A stretch of DNA of 64,000 nucleotides, from contig CAYZCS010000001.1 in assembly GCA_964476895.1 (NCBI GenBank), forward strand, positions 14,990 through 78,989, written 5' to 3'. The stretch's first letter is position 1, and each line of letters begins with the position of its first letter. Under the pieces are notes generated by a model that did not search any database, was not told the DNA's origin, and was given only the letters and a program-made list of their open reading frames with translations. Shown piece by piece: positions 1 through 9,081 of this stretch. This DNA comes from JALYJZ01 sp964476895. Lineage in GTDB: Bacteria; Patescibacteriota; SICC01. Made by a program: the position numbers and the translations under genes.

Positions 1-1121
1 ACGGCTTCCGCTTCGTCGGTGACGGTCGCGAACCGCAGGAACTGCGGCTCGGCGGCCTCCTGCACCGCCGCGGCGGTCAGGCGCTTGTCGAACCCGTCCT
101 GCGTCTCCAGCCGGTCGGGATTGTGCCGAACCAACCGGTAGGCGGCATCGAGGATCGGTTGGGAACTCCGGTAGTTCTCGGTCAGCACGATCCGTGCCGG
201 CCGCTCATGCGCCTGCTCGAACCGCTGGATGTTCCCGATGTCGGCGCCCTGGAAGCCGTAGATGCTCTGGTCGTCGTCGCCGACCACGGTAAGGTTGCCG
301 TCCGGGCCCGCGATCTCGTCCACCAGCGCCGCCTGGGCCGGATTGGTGTCCTGGTATTCGTCGACGAGGATCCAGCGGAAGACCTTCCGGAGCCGTGCCC
401 GGATCTCCGGCTTGTCCCGGAGCAGCCGGAGCGGCATCTGGACCTGGTCGCCGTAATCGATCAGGTAGTGTTCCCGCTTGAGCCGTTCGTACGCCGCGAA
501 CGCTCCCGCCACCTCCCGATGGCGCGCGAGCTTCCGTTCCGCATCGGAGCGCTCATCGGGATCGGCGAGCTTCTTCACCCGGGCCGTCTCCCGCTTCGTC
601 CACTTCGCGTAATCTTCCGGGGTCAGGTCCTCCGCCTTGGCGCGGTTAATCGCTCCGGCGATCTCCTTCAGGTACGCCGCCGGACGCCCGCGCGGAGAAA
701 GGACTTCCAGGCCGAGCTCCTCGAGATGGTCTTCCAGGAAGATCACCTGCTCCGCCTCGCCGAGCAGCTGGTAGGTCGGCGGGAGCCCCAGTTCGAAGGA
801 GTATTCACGGAGCAGCGCGTCGCCGAAGGCGTGGAACGTCTGGATGTGCTCCGGCAATGCCGACAGCCCGAGTCCGATCAGACGGTCGAGCATCTCGCCG
901 GCCGCCTTTTCCGTGAACGTGATCGCGAGGATCTCGTTCGCCGGCACGCCGCGCTCCTCGACCAGGTGCGCGATCCGCCTGGTGATCACGTTGGTCTTGC
1001 CGGTCCCCGCCCCGGCCACGATCAGGAGCGGCCCCTCGCCGTGGGTGACGGCCCGGGCCTGGGCCTCGTTCAGGCCGGTGCGCGGCTTCGGCTGCTTCGG
1101 TTCGGTGGAGGCAGGGTTCAC
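1..1121 (-). CDS. uvrD: UvrD/PcrA-type superfamily 1 DNA helicase (C-terminus outside window)
   Basis: ATP-dependent 3'-5' DNA helicase of DNA repair and replication-fork maintenance. About 373 N-terminal residues are visible. Reading the minus strand from GTG at 1121 gives the Q-motif region LNEAQ, Walker A GAGTGKT followed by TNVITRRI, FTEKAA (motif Ia), LVDEYQDTN (Walker B, motif II), GDDDQSIYGF (motif III) and TENYRSS (motif IV), in the standard SF1A order. The frame is still open at base 1. The start is GTG 1121: a TACAAT -10 box lies exactly six bases upstream and no other in-frame start is near, so the mRNA is probably leaderless. Family assignment is firm. UvrD, PcrA and Rep cannot be told apart without the C-terminus. 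Confidence 0.93.
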   Translation of the reverse strand, partial: MNPASTEPKQPKPRTGLNEAQARAVTHGEGPLLIVAGAGTGKTNVITRRIAHLVEERGVPANEILAITFTEKAAGEMLDRLIGLGLSALPEHIQTFHAFGDALLREYSFELGLPPTYQLLGEAEQVIFLEDHLEELGLEVLSPRGRPAAYLKEIAGAINRAKAEDLTPEDYAKWTKRETARVKKLADPDERSDAERKLARHREVAGAFAAYERLKREHYLIDYGDQVQMPLRLLRDKPEIRARLRKVFRWILVDEYQDTNPAQAALVDEIAGPDGNLTVVGDDDQSIYGFQGADIGNIQRFEQAHERPARIVLTENYRSSQPILDAAYRLVRHNPDRLETQDGFDKRLTAAAVQEAAEPQFLRFATVTDEAEA

Positions 1122-1127
1122 CTCACC

Positions 1128-1133
1128 ATTGTA
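1128..1133 (-). promoter_or_regulatory. -10 box (TACAAT) of the uvrD-like gene
   Basis: TACAAT on the minus strand ends six bases before GTG 1121. This spacing puts transcription initiation at the start codon. Confidence 0.6.
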
Positions 1134-1175
1134 CCGAAGTGCCCCTGCGGCGGTGGAACCGTGACAGCGGAATCG

Positions 1176-1835
1176 TTAGAGCGTCCGGAAGCTGTCCTTG
1201 AAGGACCGTTTGGCCGCCGCGGTCGCTTCGGCATACGTGAAGTCCTTGTAATCCCCGACCGTACCGTCCGCGAAGACGACGACGTACGCGAATCCGCCCG
1301 CTTCCTCAAGCAGGCTGTCCGGATTGCCGATCGCGTGGCCGGAAGCCCTGGCGTCGTCGTACTTGTCGATCGGAATCTTGCCGATCGTCGCGACCTCGGC
1401 GTACTTGGTCTCCTTGTTGATCAGGAAGAACGTCACGGAATTGGTGCTGATGCCGACGTTGCTTGCCTCCCGGTACCGCCACTTGCCGACCCACTCCTCG
1501 GGCACGTCCACGGCGAACCCGAGGTTCGCGCTGGAGTACGTCGCCGTCTGGGCGGCCGGCGCGTCACCCTCCTGGGTCTGCGGCGCGGCACTGGCCAGCG
1601 GTTCGGGGCTCGGTTGCGCGCCGAGCCGTTTCTTGAGCCGCTTGATCTCATCCTCCTGCTCGGCCAGCTGCTCTGCCGCGGACTGGCTTGCCACGATCCA
1701 GCCGCCGAAGCCGGCGCCGGCCGTCAGGAACAGGCCGATCAGGACGGTCAACAGGAGGGGTGATGCACCGCGCTGGCCGGAGACCGTCCCGCGGAAGCGG
1801 GAACGGCGGATTCGTTGGGAACGTCTAAGGCTCAT
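1176..1835 (-). CDS. Membrane-anchored hypothetical protein with coiled coil and exported domain
   Basis: 219 residues. A strongly basic N-terminus (about 1-25) is followed by one hydrophobic segment (about 26-50), so the protein is probably anchored type II with its C-terminus outside. Residues 52-72 are charged and heptad-like (EQEDEIKRLKKRL), a short coiled coil. A Pro/Ala/Gln-rich linker (75-97) leads to a globular region of about 120 residues starting TYSSANLGFAVDVPEEW. The phrase 'LGFAVDVPEEW' resembles PsbP-like lipoprotein domains common in uncharacterised bacterial exported proteins, but this is only a resemblance. It sits between uvrD and an M50-like protease on the same strand. Function unknown. 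Confidence 0.7.
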   Translation of the reverse strand: MSLRRSQRIRRSRFRGTVSGQRGASPLLLTVLIGLFLTAGAGFGGWIVASQSAAEQLAEQEDEIKRLKKRLGAQPSPEPLASAAPQTQEGDAPAAQTATYSSANLGFAVDVPEEWVGKWRYREASNVGISTNSVTFFLINKETKYAEVATIGKIPIDKYDDARASGHAIGNPDSLLEEAGGFAYVVVFADGTVGDYKDFTYAEATAAAKRSFKDSFRTL

Positions 1836-1901
1836 ATGTCTATCGGTGTTCGATGCGAATGCTACCCCGGCCGACGGCCGGCTGCAATCGGCCGGCCGTG
1901 G

Positions 1902-2657
1902 TCACTCGAACAATCCGCCGCCGCGGTCGCCGGAGGCACGACGGCCCTTCCCGCCACCCGGGCCGCGGGCCGACCGTTCCGGATCGCGGACGTACCGCAC
2001 CCCTTGCCGGGTCGTGCGATGGAGCACCGCGTACGCGGCGCCCGCCGCCGCGGCCAGCGTGGCCAGGACGATCAGGCTGAAGAGGACGATGCCCCGCACC
2101 CGCTCGAACTCGGTTCCGAGGACGGCGCCTACGTACTCGGATAGCCCCGGGCTGAGCGCACCGAGCCCGATGATCGCACAGATCGCGACGAACGCGGCGA
2201 GCCCGGCCCGAAGGTCCTGGAGGCTCGGCGCCATCGCCGCGGTGATCGCCGAGGCCAGGTACGCGAAGACGAAGAACTGCCAGGAAGAGATGGAAAGCTC
2301 GCCGAAGCCGACGAAGCCCGGCACCAGCGCCAGGGCCAGGAGGTACACCGCGATCGCCGCGCCGAGGATCGGTGCCACGCTGATGATCCCGTCGCCGAGC
2401 GGTGCCCGCGGTTCCTCATGCACCACCGCCCCGCCCCGCGCGTCGAACACCCGGACTTGCCGGATCCGCGCGCCGGTCAGGATGCAGGCCAGCGCGTGCG
2501 AATACTCGTGGATGATCACGCCCGGCGCGATCAGGAACCGGTACGTCCGCCCGACGAACACCCGCGCCAGGAACCAGTTCGCGGCATACGACAAGACCAG
2601 CACGGCCACCAGCAGGCCGAGCAGCTGGACCCCTGGATTGGTTGTGAGTGCTTCCAT
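1902..2657 (-). CDS. M50-like site-2 protease family integral membrane protein
   Basis: 251 residues. A first hydrophobic segment (about 11-30) is followed by a membrane segment carrying IIHEYSHALACILTG, an HExxH zinc motif inside the membrane as in M50 intramembrane metalloproteases. At least four further hydrophobic segments follow (about 90-115, 120-140, 150-170, 190-213). The C-terminal 40 residues are basic and Gly/Arg-rich. The conserved LDG or NPDG motif that supplies the third zinc ligand in classical S2P proteins was not identified, so catalytic competence is uncertain and a divergent M50B-like fold is the safer call. No Shine-Dalgarno or correctly spaced -10 box was seen at ATG 2657, so the start is less sure. 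It lies 27 bp downstream of the mannosyltransferase gene on the same strand. Confidence 0.75.
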   Translation of the reverse strand: MEALTTNPGVQLLGLLVAVLVLSYAANWFLARVFVGRTYRFLIAPGVIIHEYSHALACILTGARIRQVRVFDARGGAVVHEEPRAPLGDGIISVAPILGAAIAVYLLALALVPGFVGFGELSISSWQFFVFAYLASAITAAMAPSLQDLRAGLAAFVAICAIIGLGALSPGLSEYVGAVLGTEFERVRGIVLFSLIVLATLAAAAGAAYAVLHRTTRQGVRYVRDPERSARGPGGGKGRRASGDRGGGLFE

Positions 2658-2684
2658 TGTGTCTAGTGGTCTGACCGGACGCGG

Positions 2685-4154
2685 TCAGATCCAGCTCTTG
2701 AGCCACATCCGCCGGCCGTAGTCCGTAGCGTCGAGCCCGACTCCGGTCCAGACCGGATAGAAGTAGACGAACGCCAGCAGCGCCAGAGCCAGGAACGCCA
2801 CGCTCTGTTTCTTTCCCCACCGCCAGCGGGGCACGTTCGTCCCCGCCCACGCCAGTGTCGCGCCGCCAGCCAGGAGCGTCCCGACCGTGAACCAGGTGAC
2901 GTCCCCGCCGAACGCCGAGCGGAGGAACAATCCACCGAGCACGCCGTTCGCCGCGATCAGCCCGAGCCAGACCAGCGACTGCGGCCACGGGTCCTTCGGC
3001 CGCCACTGCCAGCTCTGGCCGAGCGCGTATGCCAGCGCCAGGATCACGAACGGCAGCGCCCCCGCGTAGTGGTAGATGAAGAGTACCCGATCGATCAGCG
3101 CCCACGGCGCGTAGTGCGCCAGGATCGCGAAGAGAATGAAGGCCAGGACCAGGCTCCGCCGCCGGACCAGCTGCACGGCCGCGAAGATCGCGGCCAGCAG
3201 CCCGCCCCACCAGACGACAGGGTTCCCCATCGCGATGATGCCCTGCCACTGCCCCTCGACGACCTTGAAGTAGTACGCCACCGGACGGATCATCGCCGGC
3301 CAGGTGAACCAGTCCGAACCGTACGGATGCGTGGCGTCCAGGTTGTGGTGGTAGTTCCAGATCTGCTTGTGGATGCCGGCGGCGTTCTCGCCGGTCGAAT
3401 CGAACGGCACGTGGATCGCGAAGATCGCCGTGTAGATGATCACCGGCGCGACCACCAGCCACGCGACGTAGTGCTCCGCCCGGAAGAGGTTTTCCTTCCG
3501 GACACCGAGCGCGGCCAGGAGCCGGTCGCCGGAGCGGACCTTGAAGATCCTCCGAAGTCGACGGCGGTCGCGGAACGCGTACACCAGGAGCAAGCCGAAC
3601 GCCGGCGCGATGAACGCCAACGTGATCCACTTGAGCGAGAGCCCGAGCCCGAACGCCACGCCCGTCGCGACCAGCCAGCGGTACGCGGCCCGGCGGGTCT
3701 TCGCCTGGAGGCTCGCCAGGAACAGGAAGTAGGTCAGGACGTTGAAGAAGACGACGAAGCCGTCCAGCACGGCCGTCCGCGATTCTACGAGCAGGAAGCC
3801 GTCGAGCAGCGCGAGCACGCCGGCGAACGCCGGGACCAGCACGCCACCGAAGATCCGTTTGGCGAGCAGGTAGAGCAGCGGGACCACCGCCGCGCCGAAC
3901 AGCGCCGGTGCGAACCGCCAGCCGAAGGAGTCGTTGCCGAAGAGCCACTGCCCGCCGGCGATCAGGAACTTACCGAGCGGCGGCTCCGCGTCGAAGAACG
4001 GCGTCGCGGTCAGGTAGTTCTGCGCGAAGACCGCGAAGTACGTCTCGTCGAAGATGATCTCGCCGGGGTGGCCGAGGTTCACGAACCGGAGCAGCAACGC
4101 GGCGAGCGTCAGCCCGCCGAGGATCCACCAGTCACGGCGTGTCATGGTCCTCAC
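2685..4154 (-). CDS. PMT/GT39-type dolichyl-phosphate-mannose-protein mannosyltransferase
   Basis: About 489 residues with many membrane helices. The family transfers mannose from a polyprenyl-phosphate donor to Ser/Thr of exported proteins on the outer face of the membrane. The first extracellular loop carries IIFDETYFAVFAQNYL, corresponding to the acidic DE catalytic motif of PMT enzymes, followed by FDAEPPLGKFLI, the second conserved loop motif ('HPP.GK' region), and FGWRFAPALFG. GTG 4154 was chosen because a TACGCT -10 box ends exactly six bases before it. GTG 4157 and ATG 4145 are alternatives that change only a few residues. A C-terminal PMT_C-like helical block is present. An integral-membrane GT-C transferase is clear, but the acceptor is unknown. 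Confidence 0.88.
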   Translation of the reverse strand: MRTMTRRDWWILGGLTLAALLLRFVNLGHPGEIIFDETYFAVFAQNYLTATPFFDAEPPLGKFLIAGGQWLFGNDSFGWRFAPALFGAAVVPLLYLLAKRIFGGVLVPAFAGVLALLDGFLLVESRTAVLDGFVVFFNVLTYFLFLASLQAKTRRAAYRWLVATGVAFGLGLSLKWITLAFIAPAFGLLLVYAFRDRRRLRRIFKVRSGDRLLAALGVRKENLFRAEHYVAWLVVAPVIIYTAIFAIHVPFDSTGENAAGIHKQIWNYHHNLDATHPYGSDWFTWPAMIRPVAYYFKVVEGQWQGIIAMGNPVVWWGGLLAAIFAAVQLVRRRSLVLAFILFAILAHYAPWALIDRVLFIYHYAGALPFVILALAYALGQSWQWRPKDPWPQSLVWLGLIAANGVLGGLFLRSAFGGDVTWFTVGTLLAGGATLAWAGTNVPRWRWGKKQSVAFLALALLAFVYFYPVWTGVGLDATDYGRRMWLKSWI

Positions 4155-4160
4155 CACTCC

Positions 4161-4166
4161 AGCGTA
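4161..4166 (-). promoter_or_regulatory. -10 box (TACGCT) of the PMT-like gene
   Basis: TACGCT on the minus strand, six bases before GTG 4154, fits the leaderless arrangement seen across the window. Confidence 0.5.
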
Positions 4167-4241
4167 GCACTGTTATCTGCCGCGGCAGCGGCCCCGGGTC
4201 CGGCCTTCCCGTCCCCGTGTGTCCGTCGGAACGGAAATCGC

Positions 4242-4247
4242 TATACT
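4242..4247 (+). promoter_or_regulatory. -10 box (TATACT) of the PP2C-like/propeller gene
   Basis: TATACT lies ten bases upstream of ATG 4258, which predicts a leader of only about four bases and no Shine-Dalgarno site. Confidence 0.5.
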
Positions 4248-4257
4248 GTAATCCGTT

Positions 4258-6606
4258 ATGCCTGAATCCGACGGATTGGAGTTCGGGGGCGAGCACCCCG
4301 AGAACCTCCAGTACACCACCAAGGACGCGCGGCTCCTCAACCAGACCGAAACCGGCATCGCCCGGGCGGTCGCCGAAGAGTCGGAAAACTTCCTCGAACG
4401 CCAGTACGGACGGGTCTATATCGTCACGGATATCCCCTTCACCAACGACGCCTACGACGTCGGCGAGATCATCACCGACACGTTCCAACGCGAGTTCTTC
4501 GGGGATCTCAACCGCTCCGTCGGCGATGCGTTCGAGCACGCCCTGACGGTCCTCAATCAGACGCTGGCCGACCTGGCCGCCGAAGGACAGTCCGACTGGG
4601 TCGGCAGGCTGAATGCGGTCATTTCCGTGGTCCACGAGAACCACATCTTCGTGACGCAGGCCGGAAGCGCCAAGGCGTACCTCGTCCGGGGCCACTCCTC
4701 CACCGACATCACCGAAGGGCTTTCCGAGCCGCCGGCCGGCGGCCAGACCGCGAAGACGTTCCTGAACGTCGCGGAGGGCGCGCTCGAGGTCGGCGACAAA
4801 CTGGTGCTGGCCACGCCGGAGCTGCTGGAGCGGATCCAGATCCGCGACCTCCGCCGCACCGTCTTCCTGCATCCGCCGATCCGCACGATCCAGAAGCTCG
4901 CCGAACAACTCACCGAGCAACGTCCGGAACGGTTCGCGTCGGTGTTCGTCGAACTCACTACCGTGGACCTGATCTCGACGGAGACCCTTTCCGAGGAACC
5001 GAACGAGATCATCCTGTCCGCACCGCGCCGACACTTCGAATCGCTCCAGCGGTTCCGCCCGCTCCGCAAGGACACCCCAGCCGCCGAACTGGCCGACAAG
5101 GCCCGCAAGCGTTGGGAACGGGAACTCCGACCGCGGGTCCAGCGGGCCACGGCAGGACTGACCCACCGGGTCCGTTCCTGGCAGGCTTCCCGAAAGGGCG
5201 AGACGCCCCCGCCTCCGCCGCCGCGGCACGCGGCCGGCACCCCCGAGACCGAGCACCCGAAACCGCGGTCCGACCGGCCGGTGACCGGTGCCGGAAGCCC
5301 GAATGCCGCCCTGGAGACCGTCCGACGGTTCGGCCGGCAGGCGGCCGAGTCCGCCCGTCCCGTCACCAGCAAGCTCCGGGAGCTCTGGGAGAAGAGCGGT
5401 ATTCCGCGTTCCGGTGCTTGGCAGCGCGTCTCCGGAGTCGTCCGAAAGATTACCGCCCCGGTCTACCAGCGGGTGGCCGCCCTTCCCTGGCGCGACCAGT
5501 TCGCCGGCGACAAGCGGACCCTCTACCGGAACCTGATCCTTGCCGGCGCGCTGGTCCTGCTGATCAGCATCGCGCTCTCCGTGAATGCCGCCCAGAACCG
5601 CAAGGCCGAAGCCGACGTCCGCGAACGGATCGAGCAGGTCGAGGAGCTCCAGGCCAAGGCGGAAGCCAGCTTCATCTTCAAGGACGTGGCCGGCGCGCGG
5701 AAGCAACTCGCCGAGGCCCGGACACAGGCGAACGAACTCGAGCGGGAGGGCATCCTCGAGGACGAGGTGTCCACGCTCCAGAAGAGCCTGACCGTCTCGG
5801 CGGACCGGATCAACGTGGTGGTCCGGGTGCAGGAGCCGATCGCCGACTTCCGGGAGCAGGCGGACGGCCCGCTGATCTCGATGGCCCAGTCCGGCACCAG
5901 CCTCTACGCGTTCGGCAAGCAATCGCCGGTCGTCACCTTCAACCTGAACGGCAGCGAGACCACCGTCGGTGAGGAGCCGCCGGCGCAAAGCGCGGTCACC
6001 GGCACCGCGACGACCTCGAACGGCGACGTCCTCCTGCTGACCGACAAGCCGGCCCTGGTCCAGCTCGACACCGCTTCCGGCGCGGCCGCGGAAATCGAGA
6101 TCGGGACCGGCGGCAGCTGGGAGCGCGGCTCGGCGGTCGACACCGTCCAGCAGAACGCGTACATCCTTTCACCCGACGACGACCAGGTCTGGCGCCACAC
6201 CCGGACGCTCTCCGCGTTCAACCGGGGCGAACCGTACTTCGACGGCGAAGTCGACCTGGAAGGCGCGGTCGATCTCGTGACCGGCGCGGCGGTGCACATC
6301 CTGAAGTCCGACGGCACGGTGATCCGGGCCAGCGGTGGCCAACCGGCGGACCTGCCGCTCGCGAAGCCACCCGCTCCGGACAGCTCGCTCGACGGCGCGA
6401 CCGCGCTGGCGATCAACTTCGCGAACGACCACCTCTTCGTGGCCGATCCGGAGCGGAAGCGCGTGGTCGAGTTCAACGCCGACGGCGCCTACGTCCGCCA
6501 GTTCCGCAGCGATGACTTCGGCGACATCACCGACATCATCGTCGACGACAAGACGGAGCAGCTCTTCGTGCTCTCCGGCAACCGGCTTTGGCAAGTCGAG
6601 CTGTGA
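4258..6606 (+). CDS. PP2C-like domain / transmembrane / beta-propeller protein
   Basis: 782 residues in three parts. Residues about 20-250 resemble a PPM/PP2C phosphatase fold (DWVGRLNAVISVVHENHIFVTQAGSAK, then GDKLVLATPELL), but the usual metal-binding aspartates (RxxNED, DGxxD) are not evident, so it may be a non-catalytic sensor. A Pro-rich basic linker (about 290-400) leads to one membrane helix (about 422-444) and a coiled coil (about 445-515, RIEQVEELQAKAEASFIFKD region). The C-terminal 260 residues are repeated beta-rich blades (LYAFGKQSPVVTFNLNG, HLFVADPERKRVVEFNADG) typical of NHL/six-bladed propellers outside the cell. The layout suggests signal transfer across the membrane. The stop overlaps the next start (TGATG), so the two genes are translationally coupled. 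Confidence 0.75.
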   Translation: MPESDGLEFGGEHPENLQYTTKDARLLNQTETGIARAVAEESENFLERQYGRVYIVTDIPFTNDAYDVGEIITDTFQREFFGDLNRSVGDAFEHALTVLNQTLADLAAEGQSDWVGRLNAVISVVHENHIFVTQAGSAKAYLVRGHSSTDITEGLSEPPAGGQTAKTFLNVAEGALEVGDKLVLATPELLERIQIRDLRRTVFLHPPIRTIQKLAEQLTEQRPERFASVFVELTTVDLISTETLSEEPNEIILSAPRRHFESLQRFRPLRKDTPAAELADKARKRWERELRPRVQRATAGLTHRVRSWQASRKGETPPPPPPRHAAGTPETEHPKPRSDRPVTGAGSPNAALETVRRFGRQAAESARPVTSKLRELWEKSGIPRSGAWQRVSGVVRKITAPVYQRVAALPWRDQFAGDKRTLYRNLILAGALVLLISIALSVNAAQNRKAEADVRERIEQVEELQAKAEASFIFKDVAGARKQLAEARTQANELEREGILEDEVSTLQKSLTVSADRINVVVRVQEPIADFREQADGPLISMAQSGTSLYAFGKQSPVVTFNLNGSETTVGEEPPAQSAVTGTATTSNGDVLLLTDKPALVQLDTASGAAAEIEIGTGGSWERGSAVDTVQQNAYILSPDDDQVWRHTRTLSAFNRGEPYFDGEVDLEGAVDLVTGAAVHILKSDGTVIRASGGQPADLPLAKPPAPDSSLDGATALAINFANDHLFVADPERKRVVEFNADGAYVRQFRSDDFGDITDIIVDDKTEQLFVLSGNRLWQVEL

Positions 6607-7430
6607 TGCCAGACGCGGAACATCCTTCCTGGTCCGAACTGGCGAAGCGTCCCTACCCGGAACACATCTACGATTCCGTCAGAACCGGAATTGCCAAGGG
6701 GCTGATCGAGAAGGAACTACGGAAGCAGCTTCCTGAACTGGGAACGGATGCCCAGGAGGCACTCCGGTGTGGCATTGACCACTGGACGGATGGCAGCAGG
6801 GTCGGCTTGGCGGGTATCCATGATTTCTGGAACGGGTTCGACGGCATTACCCGGGGCTTCAAGCTCAAGCAATTCCTACCGGTACTGACCGGCAGGAACG
6901 TTTCCTGGGAGCGCACCGAGGTGGCGATCGCATCGGTCACGACGACCGCGGACCTGCCCGTGATGGAATCGCTCGAAGGACCTCCTTATCCGATACCGGA
7001 CCTGCTGAAGGCGCTCGAGGATCCGAAGGTGCGGGCAGCATTCAAAAAGGACTCCGACCACCATGCAGAGCATCCTGTCCGTCGTGACCACTATCCCGTG
7101 ATCCTGATGAACGACGGTACGACAAAGAACACCATGGATGGCAATCGGCGGATCATCCGGGCGGCTGTCTACGACCGCCCCACGATCGACGCTTGGGTCG
7201 GCACGATCACTGACGGAAACCGCCCCTGCGACTATTGGGTCACCACCGGCTACCTACGGAACCTGGTCCGGTTCGCCGAAGAACAAGGAAACGATGCCGT
7301 CACCGAAGCGACGTTCACTATCCTTAGGACCTTGATGAGCGAGACTGAAATCGCCAAGACAAACTACCGCTTGCGAATCATGAAGCCGGGATCATTCGGG
7401 GAAGCGCTCGGCAAACGCCTTGGGCTTTAG
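6606..7430 (+). CDS. Hypothetical protein with ParB/sulfiredoxin-like motif
   Basis: 274 residues, starting at ATG 6606 within the TGATG overlap with the preceding stop; an ATG at 6588 is also in frame but less likely. The middle contains a conserved domain, then HYPVILMNDGTTKNTMDGNRR followed by IIRAAVYDRPTIDAWVG. A Gly-Asn-Arg-Arg after a short acidic turn followed by a helix and a strand resembles the DGNHR-type motif of the ParB/Srx fold, in which a nucleotide can be bound. The rest matches nothing I recognise. Coupling to the PP2C-like membrane protein implies a shared role. Function unknown; the fold suggestion is tentative. Confidence 0.6.
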   Translation: MPDAEHPSWSELAKRPYPEHIYDSVRTGIAKGLIEKELRKQLPELGTDAQEALRCGIDHWTDGSRVGLAGIHDFWNGFDGITRGFKLKQFLPVLTGRNVSWERTEVAIASVTTTADLPVMESLEGPPYPIPDLLKALEDPKVRAAFKKDSDHHAEHPVRRDHYPVILMNDGTTKNTMDGNRRIIRAAVYDRPTIDAWVGTITDGNRPCDYWVTTGYLRNLVRFAEEQGNDAVTEATFTILRTLMSETEIAKTNYRLRIMKPGSFGEALGKRLGL

Positions 7431-7515
7431 GCTCAGGCCTTTCCGCGGACCAGCAGCAGGCCCCGTTCTCCAGGTTCCGGCTGACTGACCAGCGAGACCT
7501 TAAGGACTTTCTGCT

Positions 7516-9081
7516 TCACAGCTTCTCCGGCAGCTCGATCCCGACGGTCTCGCCGACCTGTTCCAGCACCAGCTTGGTAGCCTCGACGAGCCGGAGCCGC
7601 GCCGCGGTGAGCTCCTTGTCGTCCGAAACCACGCGGCACTGCTCGTAGAACTTGTGGAACGCGTCGGCCACGCCGAGCGCGTAGTGCGGCACCCGTTGGA
7701 TCTGGTAGTCCTCCGCCGTCTGCCGGATGACCTCGGGAAACGCCGAGAGCTCCTGGACCAGCGCGAACTCCGCGGGCTCGACGAGCTTGCCGAGGTCGGC
7801 GTCCTTCTTCTTCGCGCCGCGGCCGGCCTGCCGAAGGATTCCCGCCACCCGCGCGTACGCGTACTTCAGGTAGTAGACGGGATTCTTCTGGCTCTGCTCC
7901 TTCGCCAGGTCGAGGTCGAAGTCCATGTGGGTGTCCCAGCCGCGCATCACGAAGAAAAAGCGCGCCACGTCGGACGGGATCTCGGCGAGCAGCTCGTCGA
8001 GCGCTACGTACGTGCCGGCCCGCTTGCTCATCTTCACTTCCTGGCCGCCGCGGGTCAGCCGGACGAGCTGCGTGACGAGGACCTGCAGCTTCCCGTCGAA
8101 GTGGTCCGCCTGACGGAGGAACTCGACGCCCGCCTCCATCCGCTTGATGTAGCCGTGATGGTCGGCGCCCCAGATGTCGATCGCCAGGTCGAGCTGCCGT
8201 TTCGCCAGTTTGTGGTAGTGGTAGGCGAGGTCGGCCGCGAAGTAGGTCAGCGCGCCATCAGACTTCCGGAGCACGCGGTCCTTGTCGTCATCATGGTGAG
8301 TGGTCTTGAGCCAGAGCGCGCCGTCCTTCTCGTACGCCGCGTCGATCTTCTCGAAGCCGGCAAGTACGCGCTCGATCTCGCCGGTCTCGTGCAGCTCCTT
8401 CCGCTCCGAGAACCAATCGTCGAACCGGATCCCCATCCGCTCGATCGTCTTCCGGATCTCTTCCGTCATCAGCGCGGCAGCCTCCGCCCCGACTTCCGCC
8501 GCGGTCTTCGCGGTATCCACCTTGGTCTTCAGCTCCGCGACGTACTCGCCCTTGTAGGCGTCTTCCTCACCCCGGAGCGTGGCGCCGAGCTGTTCCACCT
8601 GGAAACCGGCGTCGTTCAGGTAGTACTCACGGCTGACCGTGTGCCCGGCCCGCGTCACCACGTTCGCCAGGACATCACCGCCGTAACCGCCGCGGCCGTT
8701 ACCGAGCGTAAGCGGACCGGTCGGATTCGCGGAGATGAACTCGACCTGGATCTTCCGGCCGGTCTCCGGGAGCCGCCCGAAGTCCTTGTCCGCTTCCAAG
8801 ATCTCCGCGACCACGCCCTGCCACGCGGCCGGGCTCAACCGGAAGTTGAGGAACCCCGGACCGGCGACCTCGACCGCGTTGAACATCTCCTCGGTCGAGA
8901 GCTTTTCCTGGAGCTGCTCGGCCAGGCTGCGCGGGTTCACGCCCCGCTTCTTGCCGAGCACCATCGCCACGTTCGAGGCGTAGTCCCCATGCTCGGGCTG
9001 CTTCGGGCGCTCGACCGAGAAGTCGGCGTCTTCCGCCTCGGCGAGTTTCGTGAGCAGTGTACGTATTTGTTGAGCAAGCAT
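7516..9081 (-). CDS. argS: Arginyl-tRNA synthetase with divergent HIGH motif
   Basis: 521 residues. Class I synthetase charging tRNA-Arg. The N-terminal Add1-like tRNA-binding domain (about 1-105) is followed by QVEFISANPTGPL then TLGNGRGG, where the canonical HIGH signature reads TLGN (residues 125-128). KMSKRAGTYVALDEL (KMSKS loop) is present, followed by the DALR anticodon-binding C-terminus ending VGIELPEKL. Start ATG 9081 matches the family's N-terminus; the open frame continues far upstream but that translation is low-complexity and is not part of the protein. Substitution of both HIGH histidines is unusual, though I believe similar TLGN forms occur in Patescibacteria-like genomes. The gene diverges from a small-protein cluster. 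Confidence 0.93.
   Translation of the reverse strand: MLAQQIRTLLTKLAEAEDADFSVERPKQPEHGDYASNVAMVLGKKRGVNPRSLAEQLQEKLSTEEMFNAVEVAGPGFLNFRLSPAAWQGVVAEILEADKDFGRLPETGRKIQVEFISANPTGPLTLGNGRGGYGGDVLANVVTRAGHTVSREYYLNDAGFQVEQLGATLRGEEDAYKGEYVAELKTKVDTAKTAAEVGAEAAALMTEEIRKTIERMGIRFDDWFSERKELHETGEIERVLAGFEKIDAAYEKDGALWLKTTHHDDDKDRVLRKSDGALTYFAADLAYHYHKLAKRQLDLAIDIWGADHHGYIKRMEAGVEFLRQADHFDGKLQVLVTQLVRLTRGGQEVKMSKRAGTYVALDELLAEIPSDVARFFFVMRGWDTHMDFDLDLAKEQSQKNPVYYLKYAYARVAGILRQAGRGAKKKDADLGKLVEPAEFALVQELSAFPEVIRQTAEDYQIQRVPHYALGVADAFHKFYEQCRVVSDDKELTAARLRLVEATKLVLEQVGETVGIELPEKL

Noticed and set aside
123..1763. Long plus-strand open frame over the uvrD-like gene
   Set aside because: Arg/Leu-rich antisense shadow of the helicase frame; the minus-strand reading has all SF1 motifs in order.
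3069..4265. 398-residue plus-strand open frame
   Set aside because: Low-complexity Arg/Glu translation antisense to the mannosyltransferase; no start signal.
4132..5988. 618-residue minus-strand open frame
   Set aside because: Antisense shadow of the PP2C-like gene; GC-rich frames stay open by chance.
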